From: Azorhizobium oxalatiphilum
Lineage (GTDB): Bacteria > Pseudomonadota > Alphaproteobacteria > Rhizobiales > Xanthobacteraceae
DNA: 64,000 nt
Direction of reading: 5' to 3'
NCBI RefSeq assembly: GCF_014635325.1
Contig: NZ_BMCT01000006.1
Span: forward strand, 124,001-188,000
Part shown: positions 15,812-24,209 of the stretch, one piece after another
Layout: each line of letters begins with the position of its first letter
Numbering within the stretch: position 1 is the first letter of the stretch
Position numbers and translations under genes: made by a program
Notes under the pieces: generated by a model
Seen by the model: only the letters and a program-made list of their open reading frames with translations
What the model was told of the DNA's origin: nothing
The model's database searches: none

Positions 15812-16519
15812 ATGACGCTCACTTTCGCCATCGCAGACCTTCATGGCCGGGCTGACCTCCTTGATGCAGCTTTGGCCTCCATCGAAACAAGAGCCGCGAG
15901 CGGCACTGTTGTTTTCTTGGGCGACTATGTGGACCGCGGACCGAACAGCCGCGAAATAATTTCCCGCCTGTTGGCCGGTCCGCAGGGGCCGTGGAAGTGG
16001 CTTTGCCTGCGGGGCAACCATGAAGAGTTGATGTTCCGGGGGCTCACCCCGTCGCATGTGCGGTTCATCGAGCATGGTCTCTGGATGGCCAATGGCGGCG
16101 ATGCGACATTGGGATCATACGGGGGCGATTGGCAGTCCGTACCCAATGCCCATATCGAGTGGTTGAAGAAGCTCCCGCTCATGCACATCGATATGCATCG
16201 AGTGTATGTCCATGCAGCCGTCGATCCCACCCGTGCCCTCCACCGCCAGACCGAGAGCACTGTGCTTTGGGACCTCTACAGCGACAGCGATGAGGGAGGG
16301 CATGGCGACTTTCATGTCGTCCACGGTCACCATCAATTTGTGGATGGCCCGCTCCTGAAAAAATGCCGCACCAACCTCGACACCTTTGCCTGGGCCTCGG
16401 GCCGTCTGGTCGTAGGGGTGTTCGATGATGATCTGCCTGGAGGGCCAGTCGAACTCATCGAGGTGATAGGCAACCCAACTTTAGCGGACAACGGCGCCAC
16501 TGAACTGCCGACTGAATGA
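15812..16519 (+). CDS. PPP-family metallophosphatase
   Basis: I start at the ATG at 15812 (MTLTFAIADLHGR); a longer frame from 15662 adds 50 basic residues before the metal site. The 235-residue protein has the classical calcineurin-like signature: ADLHGR (8-13), GDYVDRGPNS (37-46), RGNHE (about 72-76) and VHGHH (about 175-180), which bind two metal ions. Its length and motif spacing fit bacterial and phage-lambda-type serine/threonine or diadenosine-tetraphosphate phosphatases. As an element-borne enzyme it could reverse phosphorylation-based signalling or hydrolyse nucleotide alarmones. The substrate is unknown. Confidence 0.8.
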   Translation: MTLTFAIADLHGRADLLDAALASIETRAASGTVVFLGDYVDRGPNSREIISRLLAGPQGPWKWLCLRGNHEELMFRGLTPSHVRFIEHGLWMANGGDATLGSYGGDWQSVPNAHIEWLKKLPLMHIDMHRVYVHAAVDPTRALHRQTESTVLWDLYSDSDEGGHGDFHVVHGHHQFVDGPLLKKCRTNLDTFAWASGRLVVGVFDDDLPGGPVELIEVIGNPTLADNGATELPTE

Positions 16520-16728
16520 ATGCGGGCTGACCACTCGCCTCTCAGGTCGAGAGGCGCTATCGGATTGATCCACGCTTCAACCGATGTATTGACATTCTGC
16601 AGCCAAGCACGCAGTTTTCCTATCGATCGCTACGCATTGTCGTAAGCGATCATGCATTGGCATGCATATTCAAACGGTTTTGGCCTGCCAGCAATCAGAC
16701 AATGTGGTTGTTTCGCTGGGTGGGCAGA

Positions 16729-17016
16729 ATGAATCGAAATATTGGCGCTCGTGCGCCTACGCGCCGCGTTAAGTACGACATTCGCGATGATGGTGATTTT
16801 CCATCCGAAGATGAGATCGCGCGCCGGCTCTCGCAGGATCCGAAAAGCTGGCCTGCAAAGGCCCTTGTGCTGGAGCGACAAGGCCTCCCCCGCATTGATC
16901 CGCTGATGGGTGGGCGTTACTGGCCTGCGGTGGATATGTGGTTTCAACGCCGACATGGGCTTTCTATTCTTCTTCCGTTCAATCCTGACGGAGAGGAGAA
17001 TCTCAATGCCCTGTGA
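16729..17016 (+). CDS. Small protein overlapping integrase, candidate excision factor
   Basis: The gene has 95 codons from the ATG at 16729 (GGGTGGGCAG before it); ATGs at 16657 and 16702 are alternatives. It contains the run LERQGLPRIDPLMGGRYWPA, a pattern I associate with small conserved proteins encoded directly before integrases on rhizobial islands. It overlaps the integrase start by 11 bp, so the two are co-translated. Size, basic N-terminus and position suit an excisionase/recombination directionality factor, but no helix-turn-helix is obvious to me. The role is inferred from context. Confidence 0.6.
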   Translation: MNRNIGARAPTRRVKYDIRDDGDFPSEDEIARRLSQDPKSWPAKALVLERQGLPRIDPLMGGRYWPAVDMWFQRRHGLSILLPFNPDGEENLNAL

Positions 17017-18241
17017 GCTAAATGCCCCAGGCCTGAAGCGCCGGAAGAACCGGGACGGAACCGAGCGGCTCTATTGGAGCGCCCCCAAGCCTGCCGCCCA
17101 TGCCGGCTTTCCCACGGGTCTCGTGCGGCTCCATTACAGCCTTACTGATCCGTTGCATCATAAGCTCATCGAGAGCGCGTGCCTTCGCCTAGAGGCCGAG
17201 GCGCTGGAATGGGTTGCTGGGCGGCGCGAGACCCGCAATGCCTTTGACGGCACGATCGCAAGCCTCGTCCGGCGATACCAGAATGATTCGGCCAGCCCGT
17301 ACCGTGATGTGAAGTGGAACACGCAGCGGACCTACGATCAGGTGCTTGGCGTGATCGAGAAGGCCTTCGGCGGGCGCTCCCTTGCTGCGCTCGGCATCGC
17401 CGACTTTCGCAGATGGTATGACGAGGCAAAGCGCCCGAAAGTGGCTGGCGGCGCCGAGCGCGTGCGCAAGGCGCACGGCATCATCACCATGCTGCGCCGG
17501 ATGTTCGAGTATGGTGTCACGGCCGATTTGCCGGAGTGCTGGCGGCTTCTGACCATTCTGCAGCACGCTCGCTTCAAGGAGCCAGCCCGGCGGCGTCACA
17601 GGCTCGAATTTCGCCACGTACGGGCATTCATCATCAAGGCATTGTTTTCGGGCCGCCTGTCATTGGCGCTCGGTACGGCCCTGCAGTTCGAAACGACCAT
17701 GCGCCAGCGGGACGTTATCGGCGAGTGGGAACCAGTGAGTGCAGCTGCCTTTGAAGACGACATCGTGCTCGGCGGGCGACGCTGGGTGCACGGTCTGAGA
17801 TGGGCCGACATCTCCGATGCGTTCGTGTTGAGAAAGGTGACGACCAAGACCGGAGCGCCGATTGGGCACGATCTAAGCGAGTGCCCAATCGTGATGGAGC
17901 TGTTGGAGCGCATCCCCGCAAGCAGGCGGAGCGGTCCGTTGATCATCGATGAGACGGCTGGTCGCCCTTATGCCGAACACGCTTATGCCCGCGAATGGCG
18001 GTTGATCGCCCGTGCCGCCGGCATCCCCGACGACGTGTGGAATATGGACGCGCGTGCGGGCGGCATATCCGAGGCAGACGACGCCGGTGCGGATCTAGAC
18101 GCCATCCGCTCCGCTGCGGGACACTCGCAAATGTCGACGACGGTGCGCTATATCCGCGGCACTGTTGGCAAATCACGTAATGTCGCCCGTCTCCGCGTTG
18201 CTCATCGCGCGGAGCAGGGCCATTCCAACCAACCCGTTTAA
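17006..18241 (+). CDS. Tyrosine integrase of the element
   Basis: The ATG at 17006 has GAGAGGAGAA just upstream. The 411-residue enzyme has an N-terminal arm-binding/core-binding part (to about residue 200) and a catalytic domain: Arg in TTMRQRD, Lys in VTTKTG, a variant HxxR box read as DARAGG, His in AAGHSQMSTT and Tyr in VRYIR. The His of HxxR replaced by Asp/Ala-type sequence is seen in some integrase subfamilies and need not mean loss of activity. It lies 50 bp from the right attachment repeat and so is the natural recombinase for tRNA-Gly integration. Confidence 0.85.
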   Translation: MPCELNAPGLKRRKNRDGTERLYWSAPKPAAHAGFPTGLVRLHYSLTDPLHHKLIESACLRLEAEALEWVAGRRETRNAFDGTIASLVRRYQNDSASPYRDVKWNTQRTYDQVLGVIEKAFGGRSLAALGIADFRRWYDEAKRPKVAGGAERVRKAHGIITMLRRMFEYGVTADLPECWRLLTILQHARFKEPARRRHRLEFRHVRAFIIKALFSGRLSLALGTALQFETTMRQRDVIGEWEPVSAAAFEDDIVLGGRRWVHGLRWADISDAFVLRKVTTKTGAPIGHDLSECPIVMELLERIPASRRSGPLIIDETAGRPYAEHAYAREWRLIARAAGIPDDVWNMDARAGGISEADDAGADLDAIRSAAGHSQMSTTVRYIRGTVGKSRNVARLRVAHRAEQGHSNQPV

Positions 18242-18291
18242 CCGAGGAACGTGGCGAGGAACGCGAGGAACGGATAGTTCAACGGTAGGCC

Positions 18292-18364
18292 GACAAGCCC
18301 TTGTCGATGCTCGCGAAATTGGAGCGGGCGATGGGAATCGAACCCACGACATACAGCTTGGGAA
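18292..18364. repeat. Attachment-site repeat at intact tRNA end
   Basis: These 73 bases match 4699-4771 with one mismatch (T at 18319). The repeat covers sequence beyond the tRNA 3' end and runs into the tRNA up to the anticodon loop, so crossover probably occurs in or near the anticodon arm, as for many tRNA-targeting tyrosine integrases. The element supplies the 3' part of the tRNA, which keeps the gene functional. Confidence 0.9.
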
Positions 18365-18394
18365 GCTGTCGTTCTACCACTGAACTACGCCCGC
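18320..18394 (-). tRNA. tRNA-Gly (anticodon CCC)
   Basis: Read on the minus strand, a 7-bp acceptor stem GCGGGCG/CGCCCGC with encoded CCA, a D arm, an anticodon stem ACAGC/GCTGT around loop TTCCCAA (anticodon CCC) and a T arm with GTTCGATTC fold normally. It reads glycine codon GGG. It is the integration target of the element to its left. Confidence 0.95.
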
Positions 18395-18681
18395 AGCCGT
18401 TGGCACCATAGACAGGTGCCGGGGCCACCAGCAAGGGGCAAGCCGGCGATTTCCGTGGAGCAGGCGCCGCCTCGCGCCAGCGCGAATGGACGCGGAGCGC
18501 ACGCTTACAGGCCAGCACCATGGACGTGTGAACCGTGCTCCGAAAGGACCGGCGAGAGGCAATGAATGAGAACGGCTCCGCTGCCCCTCGCAACCGAAAA
18601 ACGTTTCGGCGGGAGACACGCCCGCCCGCATGCCATGCCTCCCATACGCCCGCCAACGCACATCCGCGCGCCGCCCAAACC

Positions 18682-19014
18682 TCAGGCGGGAGCATCCATG
18701 CAGGCGCTCCAGGTGGCGCCGGGGCGGGGGCCGTCGAGGGCCGGTACGTCCACATAGGGAATGGACACGCTCTGCGACGAGAACACCATGGCGGACACCG
18801 CCCCGCCCGTGCCGTAGCTGTTGGTGCGCGTGGCCGAGCCGTCATAGCCGATCCGGTAGGGCAGGCCCTCCTTCATCGCTCTGGCAATGATCTGGTCGGT
18901 GCAACGCTTCGCCTTGCGGGCTTCCACGTCCGTCGCGCTGTCCTGCGTGGCACAGGACGCAATAATGGCGGAAAGCACAACCACCGGCACCAGAGGCAAT
19001 AGTTTACGCTGCAT
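18682..19014 (-). CDS. Small lipoprotein
   Basis: The 110-residue protein is read from the ATG at 19014; a 53-residue upstream extension in the same frame is Cys/Gly-rich noise. The signal sequence ends in IIASC, a lipobox, giving a lipidated Cys at residue 22. The mature part has one further cysteine pair (RCTDQII and WSACMD), which may form a disulfide. Family unknown. It is the first core gene after the tRNA and is divergent from aminopeptidase P. Confidence 0.7.
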   Translation of the reverse strand: MQRKLLPLVPVVVLSAIIASCATQDSATDVEARKAKRCTDQIIARAMKEGLPYRIGYDGSATRTNSYGTGGAVSAMVFSSQSVSIPYVDVPALDGPRPGATWSACMDAPA

Positions 19015-19213
19015 AAGCTCATCCTGCGTCTCCCGCAGGCACAGGGTGCCGGCGTGGAGAAAGACTGCCCCGCGCGCAAGTGTGCTGGTGTTCTTCTGGC
19101 AAGGCAACCGCTGGCCCCGACATACCGTGCCCGACAGCCCGCCTCCCCCCTGAGAGCGATTTCCCGACTTCAAGGTGATTCACCCGGGTTCCATCAGCCT
19201 CTATGCTCGCTTC

Positions 19214-21061
19214 ATGTCACAGCCCCTGCCCCTCCCGCCCTTCCATGCCCGCTTCCAGTCCTTCGAGGAGACCGCCGACGGCAGCGCCGGGCCGGCGCGC
19301 CTGAAGGCGCTCCGGGAGGAGCTCGCAAGGCGCGGCATCGACGGCTACATCGTGCCGCGCGCCGATGCCCACCAGAACGAATATGTGCCGCCCGCCGAGG
19401 AGCGCCTTGCGTGGCTGACGGGATTCACCGGCTCGGCCGGCCTGCTCATCGTGCTGCCGGACGTGGCGGCCCTGTTCGTGGATGGGCGCTACACGCTTCA
19501 GGCCGCCCAGCAGGTGGATGGCACCGCCTTCACCGTGGTGCCGCTGGCCGAGATCTCGCCCGATCGCTGGCTGGAGGCGAACCTGCCCGCCGGCACCTCG
19601 CTCAGCTTCGATCCGTGGCGCACCACGCTGGATGGGCGTGAGAAATACGCGCGGGCGGTGGCGGAAGCGCGCGGCGTGCTGGTGGCGGTGCCCGAAGATC
19701 CCATCGCCGCCATCTGGCCCGACCGGCCGCCCCCGCCCGCAGCCCCCGTGCGCCTGCATGACGGGACCATCGCAGGCGAGAGCATCGCCGACAAGCTCAC
19801 GCGCGTACGCGCGGCGCTGACCAAGGCCAAGGTGGATGCGGCCCTCATCACCGATCCGCACGCCACCGCCTGGCTGTTCAATATCCGTGGCGGCGACGTG
19901 GCCCACACGCCGCTGCCGCTGTCCTGGTCGCTGGTGCCGCGCGAGGGCCAGCCGCTGCTCTTCATCGATCCCGCCAAGCTCTCCAACAGCGTGCGCGATG
20001 CCCTCGCCCCTGCGGCCGACATCCGGCCCGAGACCGATCTGGAGCCCGCGCTCGCCGCCTTCGCGCCGGGCAAGACCCTGCGGCTCGATCAGGCCACCGC
20101 CCCCGTGCATCTGGCCGAGGTGGTGGAGCGGGCCGGGGGAACGGTCGCCAAGGGCGCCGATCCGGTGAGCGCGCTGAAGGCGCGCAAGAATGCGGCCGAG
20201 ATCGCCGGCATGACCGCCGCCCATGTGCGCGACGGCGCCGCGCTCACACGGTTCCTGCACTGGTTCGATGCCGCCGCGGCCACGGGCAGCCTCACCGAGA
20301 TCGACGCGGTGGAGGCGCTGGAGACCTTCCGCGCCGCCAATGGCGACCTTGCCGACGTCTCCTTCCCCACCATCTCGGGGGCGGGGCCGAACGGGGCCAT
20401 CGTGCATTATCGCGTCACCCGCGCCAGCAACCGCACCATCGGGACGGGCGAGCTGTTCCTGCTGGATTCCGGCGCGCAATATCCGGACGGCACCACGGAC
20501 GTGACCCGCACCATCGCGGTCGGCACGCCCAGCGCCGATATGCGTCGCCATTTCACGCTGGTGCTGAAGGGCCACATCGCGCTGGCCCGCGCGGTGTTTC
20601 CGGAGGGCACCACGGGCGCCCAGCTCGATCCGCTGGCCCGCCAGTATCTGTGGGCGGCGGGGCTGGATTTCGAGCATGGCACCGGCCATGGCGTGGGCGC
20701 GGTGCTCTCGGTGCATGAGGGGCCGGCGCGCATTTCCAAGCTCGGCACCGTGGCGCTGGAGGCGGGCATGATCCTCTCCAACGAGCCCGGCTTCTACAAG
20801 GCCGGCGCCTATGGCATCCGCATCGAGAACCTGCTGCTGGTCGCCCCCCGCGCGGTGGACGGGGCAGAGAAGAAATGCCTCGCCTTCGAGACGCTGACGC
20901 TCGCCCCCATCGACCGCCGCCTCATCGAGGTGAGCCTGCTGGACGCGGCCGAGGTGCTGTGGATGGACGCCTATCACGCCCGTGTCGCCGCCGAGGTGGG
21001 GCCGCTGATGGATGACGACACCCGCGCCTGGCTCGCCAAAGCCACCGCGCCGCTCGCCTGA
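19214..21061 (+). CDS. pepP: Xaa-Pro aminopeptidase (aminopeptidase P)
   Basis: The gene begins at the ATG at 19214 (MSQPLPLPPFHARF), giving 615 residues, the size of the long three-domain form. Two creatinase-like N-terminal domains are followed by the M24 pita-bread catalytic domain. Metal ligands are visible in order: Asp in LLDSGAQY and Asp in GTTDVTRT, His in GTGHGVGA, Glu in NEPGFY and Glu in IRIENLLL. It removes N-terminal residues preceding proline, in the cytoplasm. It is a single gene with no operon partners apparent. Confidence 0.9.
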   Translation: MSQPLPLPPFHARFQSFEETADGSAGPARLKALREELARRGIDGYIVPRADAHQNEYVPPAEERLAWLTGFTGSAGLLIVLPDVAALFVDGRYTLQAAQQVDGTAFTVVPLAEISPDRWLEANLPAGTSLSFDPWRTTLDGREKYARAVAEARGVLVAVPEDPIAAIWPDRPPPPAAPVRLHDGTIAGESIADKLTRVRAALTKAKVDAALITDPHATAWLFNIRGGDVAHTPLPLSWSLVPREGQPLLFIDPAKLSNSVRDALAPAADIRPETDLEPALAAFAPGKTLRLDQATAPVHLAEVVERAGGTVAKGADPVSALKARKNAAEIAGMTAAHVRDGAALTRFLHWFDAAAATGSLTEIDAVEALETFRAANGDLADVSFPTISGAGPNGAIVHYRVTRASNRTIGTGELFLLDSGAQYPDGTTDVTRTIAVGTPSADMRRHFTLVLKGHIALARAVFPEGTTGAQLDPLARQYLWAAGLDFEHGTGHGVGAVLSVHEGPARISKLGTVALEAGMILSNEPGFYKAGAYGIRIENLLLVAPRAVDGAEKKCLAFETLTLAPIDRRLIEVSLLDAAEVLWMDAYHARVAAEVGPLMDDDTRAWLAKATAPLA

Positions 21062-21262
21062 GGCCTGTGTTTTCCGCCGGCCGGCCCGGGCCGGCGGATA
21101 CTTCCCCTTACGTCATATCGGCGTGGTGATATCTCCGGTCCGGAGGGCGTTTGCTCGGCTCCTTTGCGCCGTTAACCTCCCGCCGAAAGACCGGATCCTT
21201 GCGGAACCTTTGCTGGAAGGGCGCGTTATTTCAGCAAAGGTGACAGAGAGCAAGGAAACACC

Positions 21263-21415
21263 ATGTCGACTATTCTGATCATCATCTTGGTTCTGCTGCT
21301 CGTGGGCGCCCTTCCCACATGGGGCTATAGCGGCAACTGGGGTTATGGGCCCGGCGGCATCGTGGGCGTGCTGCTCATCATCGTCATTGTTCTGGCCTTG
21401 ACCGGACGCCTGTAG
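21263..21415 (+). CDS. DUF3309 small membrane protein
   Basis: The 50-residue protein (ATG at 21263, TAG at 21413-21415) follows a CAAGGAAAC ribosome site. It has two hydrophobic helices around a Trp/Gly/Tyr-rich centre (PTWGYSGNWGYGPGG) and ends LALTGRL, the typical DUF3309 layout. Such proteins are common and often abundant in Rhizobiales, with unknown function. It is followed by a strong intrinsic terminator, so it is a monocistronic unit. Confidence 0.85.
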   Translation: MSTILIIILVLLLVGALPTWGYSGNWGYGPGGIVGVLLIIVIVLALTGRL

Positions 21416-21816
21416 ACCCAGGTCCAGACCGGTCGCGCCGGACAGGCTCCGACGCCGGGCAACAATGGAAATCGTCCAAAACCCGGGGTGGCGACACCCC
21501 GGGTTTTTCGTTGGCATGGTCTCTTCCCCGCCCACGCGCCCAGCAGACACGCGCATTTGAGCGTGAAGTTGCGCTGCGGGCAGTGGCGCAAATCGCACAT
21601 GCCGTTAGGTTTGCTCACCTTCAGCCGCCCCCGGTGAAGTCTCAGGGTGCGCATCGCCCCTTGCGCCCCGGGGCAGGCTGGCCGAAAAGAGCATTATGAC
21701 CGTACGTCACCCGTCCAACGCCCTCCGCCCCCGCCGCGCCGCCCCGAGCACCGAGACTGCCGCCGGCCCCGTGGATGGCGCGCGCCCGCGCCCGGCGGGA
21801 CGGAAGGGGCACTGAG
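21416..21816. other. Intergenic stretch with terminator
   Basis: Apart from the terminator at 21478-21508, no gene or repeat is seen. The right part should contain the promoter of the TPR protein. Confidence 0.5.
21478..21508 (+). terminator. Intrinsic terminator after DUF3309 gene
   Basis: ACCCGGGGTG (21481-21490) pairs perfectly with CACCCCGGGT (21495-21504) around loop GCGA. It is flanked by A-run and T-run, so it may work in both directions. Confidence 0.9.
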
Positions 21817-23664
21817 ATGGACATGGTGACGGACGGCGCCGAGGGTCCGGAGCGGGATCCGGGGCAGGATCCGGGAGCCGTGGCGGACGAAGCCGCGCTG
21901 GCCCGTGCCGCACTGGCACGGGTGCTGGCCGCCGAGGAGTTCGTCTCCTCCCCGCGTCTCGCCGATTTCCTGCGTTTCGTGGTCGAGGCCAAGCTGGCCG
22001 GCCGCGCCGACGAGATCAAGGGCTACACCATCGCCGTGGAGGCGCTGGGGCGTCCGACCTCCTTCGATCCGCAGAGCGATCCCATCGTCCGCGTGGAGGC
22101 GACCCGCCTGCGCCGCGCGCTGGAGCGCTATTATTCCACCGTCGGCCCGGAAGAGACGCTGGAAATCGTCATTCCGAAGGGCAGCTATGTGCCCCAGTTC
22201 CGCCCGCGCGGCGATGCCGTGGAGCCGGCCCCGGAGCCCGAGCTGCTGCCCGCCGCTTTGCCGGTGATGCTCCCGCCTGCCCCGCCTGCGCCCCGCCGGC
22301 TGGTCGCGCGTGGCGCGGTCGTGGCGCTGCTCCTGCTGCTGGGCGCGGGGCTTGGCTGGACCAGCCTGCGCTACGGGGTGGATACCGCCGATACGCTCGG
22401 CCGGGCGCTCGGCCTTGCCCATGAAGGCCCCCGCGACCTTGCCGACCGGCTCGGCATGCCGGTGCTGGACGTGCGCCCGTTCGAGACCGTCGGCAGCCGC
22501 GCCCCCACGCTGGCCGAGACCCACGCCATCGAGGCCCGCCTGCGCGATGCCTTTGCCCGCTTCGACTTCGTGGACGTGATGGAGCCCGGACAGGAAGCCT
22601 CCGTGCGCGAATGCCGCGATCCGCCGCCGCGCTCGGTCTTCGCTCTGTCCGGTCTCGCCGAGGGCCGCGATGACGGCTCCTTCTCGCTGCTGGTCCGCCT
22701 CGTGGACCGCTGCGAGGGCACCATCGTCTGGTCGTCCGCCTTCGAGAGCCTGCGGCGCGGAGCCGACATGCCCGCCACCGAGCAGCGGCTGGTGCGCGAC
22801 ATCTCGGTGGCGCTGATGCAGTCCTATGGCGTGCTGCCCACCCGCGCCCGCGCGCAGGCCCGCGCCGACGAGACCCCGTCCGGCTTCGGCTGCATCGCCC
22901 GCCTGCACGCGCTGAGCCGGGCGGTGGAGCCGCAGTCCGCCGCCAGCGCCGTGCAGGACTGTCTGGCGCAGGCCGCCGGCCAGCATTCGGGCTTCGTGCT
23001 CGCCCATGCGGTGCGCGCCCAGCTGATGCTGGACGAGATGCTGCGCAATCCGGAAAGCCCGCCCGACACCGACCGGGACCAGAAGATGCTGCGCGAAGCG
23101 GAACTGGCCGCCGACCTTCTGCCCACCAGCGCCTATGCCGCCCGCGTTCTGGCCAAGGTGGACTTTTCACGCGGCGAGCGGGAGGCGGCGATGGCCGCCG
23201 TGGAGCGCGTGCGCACGCTGAACCCGCTGGATTATGACGCCACGGCGGACATGGGCACGGTGCTGATCGGCCTCGGCCAGCCGGAGCAGGGCGAGGCGCT
23301 GCTCACCTATGCCCGCGCCCATGGCGCCCTGCGCACGCCCCTGCAGGAAGCCTATCTCGCCATATCCGCCTTCATGCGCGAGGACGCCCATGCGGCCGGA
23401 TCCGTGGTGACGCCGCTCCAGCTGCACCCGACCCCGCAGACCCGCGTGGCGCTGGCGCTGGCGCTGCACACGCTGGGCCGGGCGGATGAGGAGCGCGAGG
23501 TGGTGCAGGCCCTGACCCGCGACACCCCCGGCGGGGCAGCGGGAGTGCGCCGCGTGGTGCATACGCTCCTGCCCTTCTCCAGCGTGGCCGAACCGGCGCT
23601 AGACGAACTGGAAAAGGCAGGCCTCACCCCCCGCGCCATGACCGGCATCCAGCAGCGCGGCTGA
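21817..23664 (+). CDS. Membrane TPR protein with DNA-binding-like N-terminus
   Basis: The ATG at 21817 has GAAGGGG upstream; an in-frame ATG at 21775 is less likely. The 615-residue product begins with a conserved section of about 110 residues (SSPRLADFLRFVVE, KGYTIAVEALG, DPQSDPIVRVEATRLRRAL) that occurs at the N-terminus of many rhizobial TPR and cyclase-like proteins and looks helix-turn-helix-like. A Pro-rich linker and one transmembrane helix (about 165-185) follow. The C-terminal part is periplasmic, with a FlgO/CHAT-like beta section and TPR-type helices. It may be a membrane-bound transcription regulator of the CadC type, but that is inference. Confidence 0.65.
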   Translation: MDMVTDGAEGPERDPGQDPGAVADEAALARAALARVLAAEEFVSSPRLADFLRFVVEAKLAGRADEIKGYTIAVEALGRPTSFDPQSDPIVRVEATRLRRALERYYSTVGPEETLEIVIPKGSYVPQFRPRGDAVEPAPEPELLPAALPVMLPPAPPAPRRLVARGAVVALLLLLGAGLGWTSLRYGVDTADTLGRALGLAHEGPRDLADRLGMPVLDVRPFETVGSRAPTLAETHAIEARLRDAFARFDFVDVMEPGQEASVRECRDPPPRSVFALSGLAEGRDDGSFSLLVRLVDRCEGTIVWSSAFESLRRGADMPATEQRLVRDISVALMQSYGVLPTRARAQARADETPSGFGCIARLHALSRAVEPQSAASAVQDCLAQAAGQHSGFVLAHAVRAQLMLDEMLRNPESPPDTDRDQKMLREAELAADLLPTSAYAARVLAKVDFSRGEREAAMAAVERVRTLNPLDYDATADMGTVLIGLGQPEQGEALLTYARAHGALRTPLQEAYLAISAFMREDAHAAGSVVTPLQLHPTPQTRVALALALHTLGRADEEREVVQALTRDTPGGAAGVRRVVHTLLPFSSVAEPALDELEKAGLTPRAMTGIQQRG

Positions 23665-23667
23665 ACG

Positions 23668-24153
23668 TTACTCCAGCTCCCGTCCGCCGCGGCACCGTTG
23701 CGCCGCCACGTTGAAGGCGAAGCTGTCCACGGGCGCAACGAAATCGAACGCGCCAAAGCTCCAGTGATGCAGCTGGCCGTCCTTCAGCACGCCGAAGTGG
23801 ATGGGGATGTCCCACGGCCGCCACATGTCGATCCGGGCGTCGTTCAGCGCGTTGGTGAGCAGGATCTTGTCCGGCCGGATGATGAAGGGGCTGTCCGAGC
23901 AGACCAGCTTCTTGAACTTGCCGCTGGTGGAGGGAAACCAGCCGATGCGCGGGGCGACATAAGCATAGTCGTCACCGAACTGCGCCCGCGCCTTGTGGAT
24001 GATGACGCCATAGGCGGCGGCCATGGCCGCCAGATAAAGCACCAGCAGCGCCAGCAGCACGCGCGCTTGCACCGGCCATTTGCGGGTGCGGGCGATGGTC
24101 GGAAGCGGAGGGGCACGGGCACCTGCGGGGGTAGGGACAGACGCGGCGATCAA
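23668..24153 (-). CDS. Single-pass membrane protein, unknown
   Basis: The 161-residue protein has a basic, Pro-rich N-terminus, one transmembrane helix (about residues 30-50) and a soluble part rich in Trp, Phe and Asp that would be periplasmic. No recognised domain. It lies 56 bp downstream of hslU on the same strand and might be its operon tail. It converges with the TPR gene with only 3 bp between the stops. Confidence 0.55.
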   Translation of the reverse strand: MIAASVPTPAGARAPPLPTIARTRKWPVQARVLLALLVLYLAAMAAAYGVIIHKARAQFGDDYAYVAPRIGWFPSTSGKFKKLVCSDSPFIIRPDKILLTNALNDARIDMWRPWDIPIHFGVLKDGQLHHWSFGAFDFVAPVDSFAFNVAAQRCRGGRELE

Positions 24154-24209
24154 CGCCGGGGACCACAGGCGATGCCGGGCCCCGCGCCCGCCATCGCCTG
24201 TGGATCGCT

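Larger units (their letters stand above)
4699..18364. mobile_element. Integrative mobilizable element in tRNA-Gly(CCC)
   Basis: The element is about 13.7 kb, delimited by the 73-bp direct repeats. It has the hallmark parts of an IME: a tyrosine integrase next to the intact tRNA, a small overlapping gene in front of it (candidate excision factor), a MobV-type relaxase with an oriT-like leader and a winged-helix replication-type protein. Cargo includes an AAA/subtilase (IetAS-like) pair, a PIN-Xre fusion, a HEPN-like protein, a PPP-family phosphatase and a collar-like membrane protein. No VirB/Tra mating-pair genes are present. Low-GC patches near 9.6-9.7 kb and a broken second recombinase show that it was assembled from several sources. 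Confidence 0.85.

Noticed and set aside
15556-15831. 91-codon minus-strand frame between ietA and the phosphatase
   Set aside because: No ribosome site and no family features; it overlaps the phosphatase start.
18279-18845. 188-codon frame across the tRNA-Gly gene
   Set aside because: It runs over the tRNA and attachment repeat and lacks any protein features.
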